A DNA stretch of 64,000 nt from Phoma sp. XZ068 (lineage: Eukaryota; Ascomycota; Dothideomycetes; Pleosporales; Didymellaceae), in the NCBI GenBank assembly GCA_004835665.1, contig RBKR01000008.1, positions 1,426,001 through 1,490,000 on the forward strand. Reading direction: 5' to 3'. The position numbers and the translations under genes were made by a program. Below are positions 12,961-26,803 of the stretch, piece after piece (the stretch's first letter is position 1; each line of letters starts with the position of its first letter). The notes under the pieces were generated by a model. That model did no database searches. It was not told where the DNA came from and saw only the letters and a list, made by a program, of their open reading frames with translations.

Positions 12961-13480
12961 TCTAGTCTAGTATAAGTAAGCTAGGCATTAACCTATTCTT
13001 AAGCATAGTAATATTATTAAGTAATAACTTCTATTACTCTAGGTGCTCTATATCCTTAATAAACTAAGTACTTGTATTAAACTATTACTATTGATAATAC
13101 TTTAAGAATTTCTTTTATTTATACACCTAGTTTAATTTAGTATAAGTAGCCTATAAGGCAGCTATTATAGCTTCCTTAGCTTTAGTAGCCTTATCTTCTA
13201 TTTCTTCTAGATATAATATCTTATTATTAATTTTAGAGAAGTTAGGAATAGGCAAATCTATAGGCTTATACTTCTTTATTCTATTATATTTATAATTTCT
13301 ATACTTCTTATATAATAAAGATATCTTATAAGGTAAGTTCTTCTTTATATAGTACTTATAGGCAACTATAGCAAGATATCTAATATTATTAATTTAGGTT
13401 CCTATTATATATTAAGCTTAGGTACTTTAGAAAACTATTTATTAGTTTATAAGGATATAAACTATAAAGGAGGAGGATAG

Positions 13481-13964
13481 TGTTATAATCTTAGAGGAAG
13501 AGGTATAGTATAACAAAGTTATAGTTATAGATTAATAGTATAGAGCTAAGTAGACTATATAATATCTTATAATTCTATAAAAATAAACTATACTAAGAGT
13601 ATAAGACAGTATAAGACACTATATATATGTCCTATAGAAACTATAAAACTACTTATAGAAACTATAGGGCCTCCTATAGGACTTTATAGGATATTATAAG
13701 AAATATAGGACACTTCTTAGTATATAGCAATTAGGAACACTGCTCTTATAGCATTATATTTAACCTTGTTAATTAACTTTATTATTAGAACTTAACCTAA
13801 CTCTTAAGCTAGATAGATTAACTATCTATACTACTTATTATTAACTCTATAGTTATTATAGTATTTTACTAGGTATCTATACTAACTCCTTCTATACTAG
13901 TACTTATCCTAGAGAACTAACCTTAGAAGTATTTATAAGCTTTACTTAGTTTATAACCTTAACA
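13481..13964 (+). repeat. 3' LTR of copy B
   Basis: 484 bp with intact TG and CA ends, so it is the least mutated of the three LTRs of this type. Confidence 0.88.
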
Positions 13965-14003
13965 GTCCTCCCTTATAGCTAGTACCTAGTAGTAGTTAGT
14001 TAT

Positions 14004-14984
14004 TATTATAATCTACTTATAACTAGCTACCTAGAGTACTAATAGCTATAGATACTAACAGCTCTAATATTATAATTATATAGGGCTTCCTATATAGTAT
14101 AGTTATAGTATAGTTTTATTATAGGTTATATAATAAGCTTACCTCTTAGTAAGTAAGCTAGGTAGACTATATATAAGAGCTTATATAGCTTATAGTAAGC
14201 TAGGTAAGCTACTATAATTATTATAGTATATAGTAATTAGGAATACTACCTTTATAGTATTATATTTAATCTTATCAATTAACTTTATTATTAAAACTTA
14301 ATCTAACTTTTAAGCTAGATAAATGTTACGATCCTGGACCAGCGAACGCGGGGTGTTGGTTTTATCACCAATGACACACGCCGGATCGCCGACACGCTAG
14401 ACCTCAGGGTCACGTGTGTCTCACGAAATCCTACAACAGGCCCAGGCCAAGACCGTGGGACACCATGGGCAACATCACGTGACGTCCCACGATTCCCACG
14501 AAGTACCACGAATTCCTACAAGGCCCCCCATGGGACATTGTGAGAAACCATGAGACATCGTAGGACACTTGCATATCCCTTTAGTATATAGTACGTAGGA
14601 ACACAACCCTTATGGTTCGTGTTCAACCTGATCAATCCACTTTGTTATTGGAATCTCAACCCAACTCTCGAGACAGATAGATCGTATCTATACTCCTCAT
14701 TGTTACCCATAGCTGCCACGGTGTTTCACTAAGCAACTATACCCTCTCCCCGACGAGCCACTTGTAAACGTATTCATCCCCGAGAACCAACTAGAACGAG
14801 TACACGAGCTTTGCTTAGTACGACTTCAACAATAAATTAACTATCTATACTACTTAATATTAACTCTATAGTTATTATAGTATTTTACTAGGTATCTATA
14901 CTAACCTCTTTCTATACTAGTACTTATCTTAGAGAACTAACTCTAGAAGTCTTTATAAGCTTTACTTAGTTTATAACTTTAATA
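14004..14984 (+). repeat. Divergent RIPed LTR at the 5' end of copy C, interrupted
   Basis: Its 3' half matches the LTRs of copies A and B. Its 5' half is different and resembles the fragment at 29009-29360. It is interrupted at 14324-14836 by a GC-normal solo LTR plus target duplication; without that insertion it would be about 468 bp. Confidence 0.65.
14324..14831 (+). repeat. Un-RIPed solo LTR (508 bp)
   Basis: A GC-normal island starting TGTTACGATC and ending CTTCAACA, flanked by perfect 5-bp duplications ATAAA at 14319-14323 and 14832-14836. Its 3' 250 bp align with the RIPed LTRs around it, and C or G in the solo LTR usually faces T or A in them. It is therefore a related LTR that arrived after the last RIP cycle and then lost its interior by LTR-LTR recombination, or came from a relative that did. 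It has no coding capacity. Confidence 0.9.
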
Positions 14985-17900
14985 TTTTAAATACCTCTAA
15001 GATAAGTACTACTTTAGAAACTAAAGTTACTCTTACTAGCTTATACTCTAATATTAATATAATAAAAAGAACTATTACTACTAATACTATTAATATTAAG
15101 TAACCTAATCTCTATAAGGGAGACTATAGTAAGCTAGATAACTAGTTAATATAATAGGACCTATTCTTTATATTCTAAGAAGATAAAGTAGAGGCTAAGA
15201 AGAGAGTTACCTTAGTAGTAAGCTATATATATAGAAAAGTATTTATCTAGATTAAACCTTTTATTTAACTCTATAGCAAGAATAATACTCTTAATAAGGT
15301 TAATATATAGATAAAAGACTTTAATACCTTTAAAGATAAAATCTACCTAATCTTTAAAGTCTTAAATAAACCTACTATTACTAGATAAGATATATAATAT
15401 ATTTATTAGACCTAATCTACTACTAATTATACTACTAAGTTTTAGTAACTTATAGCTAATATAGACTAGAATAATACTATATTAACTATAATATTTTATT
15501 AAGGACTTAAGCCTAAAATAAAGAAAGAACTAATATATACTAGTATAAGTATAGAAACCTTAGATAACCTTATTAATATAGTAATTAACTTTAATATTAA
15601 ACTATATAAGCTCTAATAAGAGCTATATAATAATCTATATACTTAAGCTATAGGCTAGCTATCTTAACTATAATATAACTAATAGAATAACTATACTAAT
15701 TATAGTAACTATAGAAATAACTACTAACCTAATATAAGTTACTATATTTATAGTAATACTTAGAGTAGGTACTATAGACCTAAGGTAATAGACCTATCTA
15801 ATATAAATAAGAGGCTAATAACTATAAAACTATAATAGAATAAAAAGAAGAAATATAATAATAGTAAGAGTAATAAAGGCTAGACTTATTATAATTATAG
15901 TAAACTAGGCTACTTTACTAGAGACTACAGATAGAATAAAGTATTCTAATAGATTAATATATTAGCTAGTAGGCTAGATAGTAAAAATACTAGTAATAAA
16001 TAAAAGATTCTTACTAATAAAATTAGATAACTTATAGAAAATCTAAAGTTAGAATATAATAAAGATACTAAACTAGAGGCTATATATAAACTAGTACCTA
16101 TAAGGTTATAGGTATATAAACACTTCTATAGCTATAAATATATAATTATATAAATATTAAGAGAGGAGTATCTTAAATTTCTAAGAGCTTCTAGTATAGC
16201 TATAACCTTATACTATAAATTCTAAGTAACCTAGATACCTAATACTAAAGATAATATACTATAACTACCTAGATAATACCTAGAGGATAATAAAGATTAG
16301 AATAAATCTATATACTCTACTACTATATAATACAAAGTATAGTATAATATATACTATTAAGAATATAAGTAATATAAAGCTAAGAAAGCTAATAATAAGG
16401 CCTATACTAAGTTATATTAAGACCTAATTATTCCCTCTATTAAAGTAGATAATAATAAAGAAAATTAGTATAATTAGTTATATATAGAATACTAATAATA
16501 TTATTAACTAGAAGTATATTAGAAATAGAACTATAATTACCTAGAACTTAATTATAGCCTAGACTCTAGAAACCTATACTATAGAGTACTATTCTAGATA
16601 GTATACTACTATAATAGATACTAGATATATTACTTAGAGAAACTTAATATAGGATAGTTCTTAAAGAAATGTCTATATAAACTATAATAGAAAGATTATA
16701 AGGAGGATTACTATATACTACACCTAATAGATAAATATAATAACTAATACTTTCTTAGCTAGAATAAGTCTAAGTATAGATAATAAGAACTAGTAGTAAA
16801 TAAGTAATACTTTAATTAGTATTAGCAGACCTACTTTAATCCCTACTATAAGACCTATAAAGAAAAGAAGTAAAGTAATAGCTTTAGATAAGAGAATCCT
16901 TTTTTAGGGCAGTGCTAGTAGGTGCTAGAGATTAATCTATTAATAGTATTAAAAGTAATTATTAACTAATTAAGTTACCTATTAGAGTAAATAAAAGATA
17001 GATATATACACTCTTAGACTCTAGAGTATAGTTTAATTATATCTCTTTATAAGTAGTATAGCTAGCTAGACTATACTCTACTTAGAAGATAATACCTTAC
17101 CTACTTAGAGTAGCTAATAGAGAACTAATACTAAAGGAATCTAAGATTATATATAAGGTAACTATAGTACCTCTCTAGATCTATAGACACTATAAGAAAA
17201 TAACTCTAGATACTTTTAAGATAGCTACTTATAATATTATATTAGGACTTCTAAAGTTAAGAAAGTATAATCTAGATATTAATTAGAAGAATTAATAGCT
17301 TTTATTAAGTTAATATAGATATAGTACTACTATATTATAGCCTATATAGTTTATAATATAACTAGTAGATAAAAAGGAGATTAATAATATCTCTTTAATA
17401 TATAAGATATACTAAAATAGAGTAGTTAACTATATAGATATAGAATACTCTACTAGTTATAAAGTAATAGTTAAGAAGAGAGATAGTATACCTTCTAATA
17501 TCCTAGATAAATATAAGAGTTATATAAAACTCTTCTATAATAAGAAGACTATAAAAGTATTACTATAGTATAAACCCTAGAATTATAAGATTAAGCTCTA
17601 GAAAGGAAAGGAACTACCTTTTAGGCCTATATATAGAATATCTAAGAAAGAACTTAGTATACTTAAGGAATATAGTAATAAGAACTTTAAGAAAAGATTT
17701 ATATAAGAATTAGAATTACTAGTAGGATTTCTAGTTCTTTTTTTACTAAAGAAAGATAGTAAATTATAAATATATATTAACTACTAGAAACTTAATAATA
17801 TTATAATTAAGAACTAGTACCTACTACTAAATATTAAAGAATTATAGAATTAGTTATCTAAAGTATAATACCTTACTGTACTTAATTTATATAGAGTATA

Positions 17901-20355
17901 TAACCTTATATATATAAAGGAAGGTAAAGAATAGAAGACTATATTTAGAATATACTATAGTTATTATAAGTACTTAGTAATACTATTTAGGCTTACTAAC
18001 ACACTAGCTATATATTAGGCCCTTGTTAATAATATATTAAGAGTATACTTAGATATTATAGTAGTAGTATACCTTAATAATATCCTAGTATACTTAGTAA
18101 TACTAAAAGAATATATTTACTATATTAGAGAAGTATTAAAATACCTTAGAAAGGTAGATCTTTAACTTAAACCTAAGAAATATAAATAGTATAAAGAAGA
18201 AGTAGAATTCCTTAGCTATAATATAGGGAGATATAAAGTTAAGATAAGTATAATAAAGATTTAGGTTATAAAAAATTAGCTAACTTCTACCTCCCTTAAA
18301 AGAATTTAGAAATTTCTAGAATTTATTAACTTTAACTAATACTTTATTAAGAATTATTTACTTAAGGCCTTACTACTTTTAAAGCTTATATAGAAGAATA
18401 TACTATTTAAGTAGAAATAAGTATAAGAAAATACTTTCTAGTTGCTTAAATAGTCCTATATTAAGCTACCTATAATAATTATATTTAAGAGTAAAAAGCT
18501 ACTTTAAATTAAGATAGATACTTTAGATTTAGTATTAGAAGCTTACACTATATAAGAATAAAATAGATAATAGTACTTAATTACCTACTACTCTAGAAAA
18601 TTATTAAGACTAAAGGAATAATATAATATATATAATAAGAAACTACTAGCTATTATATTAGCTTTATAATATTAGAGAATCTATATAGAAAGCTACTTAG
18701 AACTTACTATTTATACTAACTATAAAAACCTAGTATACTTTACTACTACTAAGACACTTAACTAATAATAAGTATACTAGTTTAAGCTATTAGAATAGTA
18801 TAAGTTCAAGATACTATATACTTTAGAAAAGGATAATAGTAGAGCTAACGCACTTAGTAAATATTATAATCTAGCTAGAAAAAAGATAATAAACTAGTTT
18901 ACTATACTTAGAGTTAATAAAAATAGATTACTAGAACTATCTTAGTAGCTTAATAATATAATATAAGTTTAATAGAAATAGTATATACCTATAAAGGTAC
19001 TAGAGGAATTAGAAAATAAAATTATAAGCTATTATTATAATAACCTACTTTATAAACACTCTAGTATAATATAAATAATAAAACTTATTAGATAATATTA
19101 TAAGTTTAGCTATATAAAAAATAAGGTTACTAAATTTATTAAGAACTATATTAATTACTAATAGAATAAGTATAGTATATATATAAAGTATAGAGAAATA
19201 TAAGTAATAGAGCTACTAATAGTACTATAGACAAATATTATAATAGATTTTATTATATAACTACTAATCTCTAAGAACTCTATTATAGAATATACCTATA
19301 ACTTAATCTTTATTATAGTAGATAGGTTTACTAAAGTAGTAGAAATAATACTATTTTAATATAGTTATACTATAGAGTAGCTTATATAAGTATTTCTAGA
19401 TAGAATTATTTATTACTATAGTATACTAGAATTAATTATTAGTAATAGAGATAAGGTCTTTATATTAAACTATTAGACTATACTTATAGTAGCTATTAGT
19501 ACTAAGAAAAAGCTATTAACTATATACTACCTATAGATAGATAGATAGATAGATAGATAGAAAGAATAAATTAAACTATAGAAATATACTTAAGAATATA
19601 TAGTAACTAGAAGTAAGATAACTAGGTTTTACTATTACCTATAGTATAGATTATATATAATAATAAATTATTAGAAGTAATAGGTATAATACTATTCTTT
19701 ATAAATTATAGAAGATACCTAAATCTCTTTATAAGATCTCTTAATAGTAATATCTAAATAGATTTAGTAATAACCTTAGTATAAAAACTAAAGAAAGTAT
19801 ATTAGAAATTACTTAAAAATATTAATAAAGCTTAATAATAAGCAATCTCTTATATTAATTAGAAAAGAAAAATAGCACCTTAGCTAAAAAAGGGGGATAA
19901 AGTCTATCTTCTTATAAAAAACTTATAAATATAAAGACTAATAAAAAAACTAGACTATATTAAAGTTACACTATTTTTTATTTTTAGGTAAATTAGCTCT
20001 ATAAACTATTAACTTAAACTACTATAGAATACTAGAATATACTTTATATTTTATATATTACTATTAGAACTAGTAGATTCTAATATACTAATCTAGAAGG
20101 ACTTCTACTACTAGGTTAAGAAAGAAACTAAGTAAGAAGTTAAGAAATTAATATAATATTAGAAGTAAGGAGATAAGAATAAGTATCTAGTTATATAGTT
20201 AGAATACTCTAACTTAGAAAATATATAAGAACTATCTATAAACCTTAAGAACTACTAGTAGCTATTAAGAGAATATAACAGGACTAGTTAGAAAATACTA
20301 TATTAGCTTTTTAAGCCTTAATTAGCTACTTTTTAAAAGTACTCTAAGTACTAGG

Positions 20356-20895
20356 TGTTAAAGTTATATCCTAAGTAAAGCTTATAAATACTTCTAAGGT
20401 TAGTTCTCTAGAATAAATAAATATATAGTAGATTATAGAAGGTATAGCTGCTTAGTAAAACACTATAGTAACTATAGATAATAATAAGTAGTATAGAGTA
20501 GACTATCTATCTTAAAAGTTAAGTTATAGTAAGGAGTATAGATAGTTAATCTGTCTATCTTAACATGTAAGTAGAGTTCTAATAATAAAGTATATTAATT
20601 AGGTTAAATATAAACTATAAGGGTTGTGTTCCTAAGTACTATATACTAAAGAGATATATATAGTGCTTAGTATTATAATAGCTACTAATTATACTAATTA
20701 TTAATTATACTAATTACTAATTATACTAATTATACTAAGACTAATTATATATATAACTTTATATTATTACTTAAGTAGTAACTAATAATACTTATTATTT
20801 ATACTTACTTATAATACTTTCTCCTATATAGTTTAACTGTACTGCACTTAGCCTGTAATTATTAACCTTATTTAGTGTTCTCTAGGATTATAATA
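20356..20895 (-). repeat. 3' LTR of copy D
   Basis: 540 bp, direct repeat of 26804-27343. It contains short tandem ATTATACTAATTA-like repeats near 20685-20735 that are also present in the other copy. Confidence 0.88.
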
Positions 20896-20939
20896 CTATC
20901 TCTTTCCTATCTTAGCTTAGTTTCTTAAGCTTAGTTTAT

Positions 20940-21600
20940 ATAATATAGGCCCCTCCTTGTTTAATAGCATGTCCTCTTAATAATACCTAAGCATTCTACT
21001 AAGTTAAGTTTAGCCTACTATTACTACCTATATAAATTTGTTAAGTCCTTTAGAGAAATTATAGTAAAGAAGTATTTAACCTGTAAAAAGTATAAGCAGG
21101 TATGCAAAGTTTATATTTATTCTAGAAAATATAGTAAATATTTAAAGTATAGGTAGTATTGTAATATTTATATAATATAGTTAGAGTTTAAATGTCTAGA
21201 GACTAAGAAAGAGAAGCTACAGGTATAGATAAAAGAAAGTTATAAAGTATAAAATAAAGTACTTAAGGCCTCTAAGAAGGCGTTAGAAAAGTTATAAGTT
21301 ATATGTATATATAAAGAGTAGTTATGTTAATAAATAGATTTACTAGATTATTATATAGAGGAAGCAATTATAGTAGAAGAGTAGAGTATTATTAAGCAGG
21401 AGCTAAAGGAAGAGATAATTCTCTTAGAAGGTTTCTTAGATAGGTTTAGCCTAGCTCTATTACCTAGTATATAGAGTACTTTTAAGGGGTAGCTAATTAA
21501 GGCTTAGGAAGCTAATATAGCACTTCCTAATTAGTCTTAAATCTCTTTAATAGCTGCTAGTAGTTTATAAGGTTTATAGAAGGTTCTTATATATTTTCTA
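20940..21600 (+). pseudogene. Degraded antisense accessory ORF of copy D
   Basis: On the strand opposite to gag-pol, one reading frame runs for about 200 codons interrupted only by TAG/TAA codons of the RIP type. It reads as a basic cysteine-containing segment (CKKYKQVCKV, then Y-S-R-K and a further Cys) followed by a long Lys/Glu-rich, probably coiled-coil part. A homologous frame lies in copy C on the other strand (27655-27858, longest open piece). I do not recognise the family. It resembles a zinc-binding plus coiled-coil protein (inference). Confidence 0.55.
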
Positions 21601-21639
21601 AGTTAGGGTATCCTAACTACTTAACTAGGTATTTGTTCT

Positions 21640-24600
21640 TGCGTCTTTTCTTTTAGTGTTATATTATTTTCTTAACTTCCTACTTAGTCTCTTTCTTGCT
21701 CTAGTAGTAGAAGTTCTTCTAGATTAGTATATTAGAGTCTGCTAGTTCTAATAGCAATATATAGAATATAGGGTGTATTCTAGTATCCTATAGTAGTTTA
21801 AGTTAATAGTTTATAGGACTAATTTGCCTAGAGATAAAAAATAGTCTAACCTTAATATAATCTAGTTTCTTTATTAGTCTTTATATTTATAAGTTTTTTA
21901 TAAGGAGATAGACTTTATCCCTCTCTTTTAGCTAAGGTACTTTTTTTCTTTTCTAATTAATATAAGAGATTGCTTATTATTAAGCTTTATTAATATTTTT
22001 AAGCAATTTCTAATATACTTCCTTTAGTTTTTATACTAAGGTTATTACTAAATCTGTTTAAATATTACTATTAAGAGATCTTATAAAGAGATTTAAGTGT
22101 CTTCTATAATTTATAAAGAATAGTATTGTACCTATTACTTCTAATAGTTTATTATTATATATAATCTATACTATAGGTAATAGCAAAACCTAGTTATCTT
22201 ACTCCTAGTTGCTGTATATTCTTAAGTATATTTCTATAGTTTAATTTATTTTTTCTGTTTGTCTATCTGTCTGCAGGTAGTATATAGTTAATAGCTTTTT
22301 CTTAGTACTAATAGCTGCTATAAGCATAGTCTAATAGTTTAATATAAAGAGCTTATCTCTATTACTAATAATTAATTCTAGTATACTATAATAATAGATA
22401 ATCTTATCTAGAAACACTTATGCAAGCTACTCTATAGTATAACTATACTAAAATAGTATTATTTCTACTACTTTAGTAAACTTATCTACTATAATAAAGA
22501 TTAAGTTATAGGTATATCCTATAATAAGGTCCTTGGAGATTAGTAGTTATATAATAAAATCTATTATAATATTTGTCTATAGTGCTGTAGGTAGCTTTAT
22601 TGCTTATATCTCTCTATATTTTATATAAGTACTGTACTTGTTTTGTTAATAATTAATATAGTTCTTAATAAATTTAGTAACCTTATCTTTTATATAGCTA
22701 AACTTATAGTGTTGTCTAATAAGTTCTATTGTTTATATTATACTAGGGTGTCTATAAAGTAGGTTATTATAGTATTATATAATAATTTCTGTTTAGAGTT
22801 CCTCTAGTACTATTATAGGTATATACTATTCTTATTAAACTTATATTATATTATTAAGCTGCTAAGATAGTCCTAGTAATCTATCTCTATATATCTATAG
22901 AATAGTGTATTCCTTAATTATTTTTTCTTCTGTAAGATTATATTGTTAACTTAGTATATTAGCTCTTATATTGTCTTTTTCTAGGGTATATATTATTTTA
23001 AACTTATATTACTCTAGGAATTCTAACTATTATACCTATTAGCTATTAAGCTTCTTAGTTATAGTAAAGTATACTAGGTTCTTATAATCTATAAAGATAG
23101 TAAGTTCTAAGCAGCTTTCTATATAGATTTACTAGTGCTTTAGTATATCTATAATTACTATTAGTTCTTTATTATAAATATTATACTATTTTTCTAGTCT
23201 AGAAAACTTTCTTAAGTAATAGGTAATTAGGTGCTATTTACTATCTTATTTCTATAATACGCATACTCCTAATACTAATCCTAAGGCATTAGTTTTAATT
23301 TATAGTAGTTTATTGCTTCTAAATATAACTAATATTAGTAGCTTAATATATACTTACTTAAGTAATTAGAATATATCTTTCTATTCCTACTTCTAATAGA
23401 ATAGTATATCCTTGTATATAAGCTTTATAAGTAGTAGAGCTTTCTTAGAGTAGTCCTTAATAAAGTATTAGTTAAAGTTAATAAACCTAAGGAATTCTTA
23501 AATTCCTTTAACTATTATTAGGGTTAGCTAGTCTTTAATAACCTATATTTTCTTTTTACTTATCTTAACTCTATATCTTCCTATAATATAGCTAAGGAAT
23601 TCTACTTTTTCCTTATACTATTTATACTTCTCTAGTTTAAGTTAGAGGTCTACTTATTCTAAGTAGTTAAGAACTTCTTTTATATATATAATATATTCTT
23701 TTAGTGTCTTTAAGTATACTAAGATATTATTAAGGTAAGCTACTACTATCCTATCTAGGTGTGCCCTTAGTATATTATTAACTAGTTCCTAATATATAGC
23801 TAGTGCGTTAGTTAGCCTAAATAGTATAACTATATACTTATAAAGACTATAATAGGTTCTAAATACTATCTTCTATTCCTTGCCTTCTTTTATATATATA
23901 AGGTTGTATACTCCTTATAGGTCTAGCGCAGTAAAGTATTATACTCTAGCTAAGTAATCTTATAACTTAGATATATTTAGTAAAGAGTACCTGTTTTTTA
24001 TAGTAATATTATTAAGTTTCTAATAGTTAATATATAGTTAGTTACTACTATCTTTTTTTAGTATAAAGAGAATAGAGTATCCTACAGGTAATTCTAATTA
24101 TCTAATAAATCTCTTCTTAAGGTTCTTATTAATATACTTATAAAGTACTTAGAGTTTCTTTTCTAATAGTCTATATATTAGCCTAAAAGTTAGTGTCTTT
24201 CCTTCCTAGAGCTTAATCTTATAATTCTAGAGTTTATACTATAGTAATGCCTTTATAGTCTTCTTATTATAGAAGAGTTCTTTATAACTCTTATATTTAT
24301 CTAAGATATTAAAAGGTGCACTGTTCTTCTTCTTAACTCTTACTTTATAACCTATAGGGCGTTTAGCGTCTATAGAGTTAACTACTCTATCTTAGCACGT
24401 CTTATTTAAAGAAATATTACTAATTTTCTTCTTATCTACTAGTTATATTATAAACTGCATAGGTCTTAATATAGTAGTACTATATCTATATCTAAATAAA
24501 AGCTTAGATATCTTCTAATTAATTCTTAGGTTATACTTTTATAACTAGGGGATTTCTAATATAATATTATAGATAGCTATTCTAAAGATATTAAGGGTAA

Positions 24601-26790
24601 ATACCTTCTTATAGTTTTTTAACTTTAATAGTATATTAGTCTTATAAGTAACTATAAAGTTGTCTAGTATTAACTACCTGTTAGCTACTCTAAGGATATA
24701 GGTAATCTCTTTTCTATATAACTAGAGTTTAGCTTATTTTGCTATATTTTCTAAAATATAGCTACCTTCTACTCCTAAGTTTAATATTACTATAAATCTT
24801 TATCTATTAATAAAGATTAGTAGTTTAGTAAGTAAGTCTACTTTAATAGTATTAATAGTCTTATACTAGGAGCTAGTTAGCATAGGCCTAAAAAATACTG
24901 CTCTAGTCTAAATCTATAGACTTTCTTCTTGCTAGTATAGCATATATATTTCTTATTTATATATAGCTGCTACTAATATTCTTTATAGGCTTTATTAATA
25001 ATTATCTATATATCTAGAATATCTTTAAGGCGTGCGTACCCTAGAAAGTATAATTATATATACTTATTAAATAAGTAATCTAAGTATTATACTTATATAT
25101 ACTAATACTATTCTTTCTTGCATTATTGCATATTAACAGGGAATATTTAGTATCTAACTTTCTTATTATAATATTCTTTGCACCTGTTGTGCAGGCATTG
25201 CTTCTATAATATTTTATAGTAAAATAGGTTTTATTTATTAATTTTATATAATATAGCTATTTATATTTATAGGGCAATTGCTAGTTAAGTAAAGTCTAGT
25301 TTATCTTTCTATAGTAGGTTATAATTCTAGCGTTTAAGCTTAGCTACTGTTATATAGTTTTATTCTGCCTATTTCTAGAACATTTCTTTAGCCTAATCTT
25401 TATCTTATAGTATACTATTTATTAGTTATTATTTAAATTAGCTTAAGGTATTAGGGTTATATAAGAGGTAGGCTTATATATACTTAGCTTCTATTTCCTA
25501 TATAGCTTATAAGAGTATAGGATACTCCTTACTATTATATTATAGGTATTTCTTAAGTAGTTCTAGGGTAAGTTGTCTGTAGACAGTGTTATATAATTTA
25601 TTATTACCTTGCCTAATATTCTTGTTATATTCCTATATTATTAGTTTATTCTTAGAATCTAAAGTCTATATAGTGTAAAATTTATAATATAGTATCTTAG
25701 GTCTAGTATAGATTTCTAGGATTCTAGGTATAGTCTTGTATATATATTCTAGCTTAGAGTCTATAAGAAGTTATCTAATTTCTTTAGTAAGAATTTCCTA
25801 TTTACTAGTATCTATATCCTTATTATATAAGGTATAGGTAATAATATTAATCTATTAGAAGACCTTATTCTTTAAATAATAGTCCTTAGCAAAGTATCCT
25901 AGTTTACTATAATTATAGCAGTTCCTGCTCTTATTCCTGTTGTTATATCCTTTATTCTTTTTATTCTAATATAGTATAGTAGTAGGCCCCTTATAGATAT
26001 TAAATAAGTCTATTACCTTAGGTCTATAGTATCTACTCTAGGTATTACTATAGATTCTATATCCTATATTAGGGTAATAACTATTTCTATAGCTACTATA
26101 GTAGGTGTTACTATACTATTAGTTATATAGTAGTTAAGATAACTAGGTTATAACTTAGGTATATAGGTTATTGCATAATTCTTATTAAAGTTTATAGAGT
26201 TAAATATTAATATTAATAGCTTTGCTAGTAAGGTTGTTAAGGGTATTAATCTTTATACTAGTGTATATAAGTTCCTTCTTAACCTTAGGCTTTAGTCCCT
26301 ATTAAAATATTATTATTAGTATAGTATTATCTTAGTCTATATTACAGGCTAAAGCCTAGAATTCTGCAGTATAGTTAGCAGCTAAGGTAGTCTAATAAAT
26401 ATGCTATATACTATGTCTAGTAATAACTAGTATATTAGAGACTCTAAAGATCTGTTAGATCTTGTCTTTAAAGTGTCTAAAATTATTAAGCTATATATTA
26501 TCTTTAAGGGACGTAGTGTTAATTATCTTATTCTATATAAAGGGCTTAATCTATTTAAATATATTGCCTTATATATAGGAAGCTACTAGTTTAACCTTCT
26601 AATCCTTATTAATAGTTACACCTTAGAAAGTAAAGAAAAGGTTAAACTAAAGCAGCTAGTTCTTAAGCTTAGATTAATCTCTATAGTAAAGGTCTAGTTT
26701 AGTAACCTTAAGTCTATAACTTACTAGTCCTATATTAGTTATAGTAGGAGTGCTATTAATAATATAATCTTCTAATATATTACTTATTTT
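21640..26790 (-). pseudogene. Degraded gag-pol of copy D
   Basis: Reads leftward: gag near 26790-25700, with a zinc-knuckle-like remnant near 25905; reverse transcriptase near 24100-23600; integrase near 22600-22300. Stops are everywhere. The pol part aligns with copies A-C in reverse complement. Confidence 0.7.
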
Positions 26791-26803
26791 AGGGTGTTTA
26801 AAA

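Larger units (their letters stand above)
7157..13964 (+). mobile_element. RIP-degraded Ty3/gypsy retrotransposon, copy B (full length)
   Basis: A 6.8-kb element bounded by two 484-bp LTRs (7157-7640 and 13481-13964). The flanking pentamers GTTCT (7152-7156) and GTCCT (13965-13969) differ only by a C-to-T change and are the likely target duplication. The interior holds decayed gag followed by decayed pol, with stop codons throughout. It shares its pol sequence with copies A, C and D, and its LTR and 3' region with copy A. Confidence 0.88.

Noticed and set aside
14315..14509. 64-codon minus-strand frame
   Set aside because: Lies in the non-coding solo LTR, open only because that island has normal GC.
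19536..19561. GATA microsatellite as a functional element
   Set aside because: A short run in RIPed copy C DNA where the paralogous copies have fewer units; slippage explains it.
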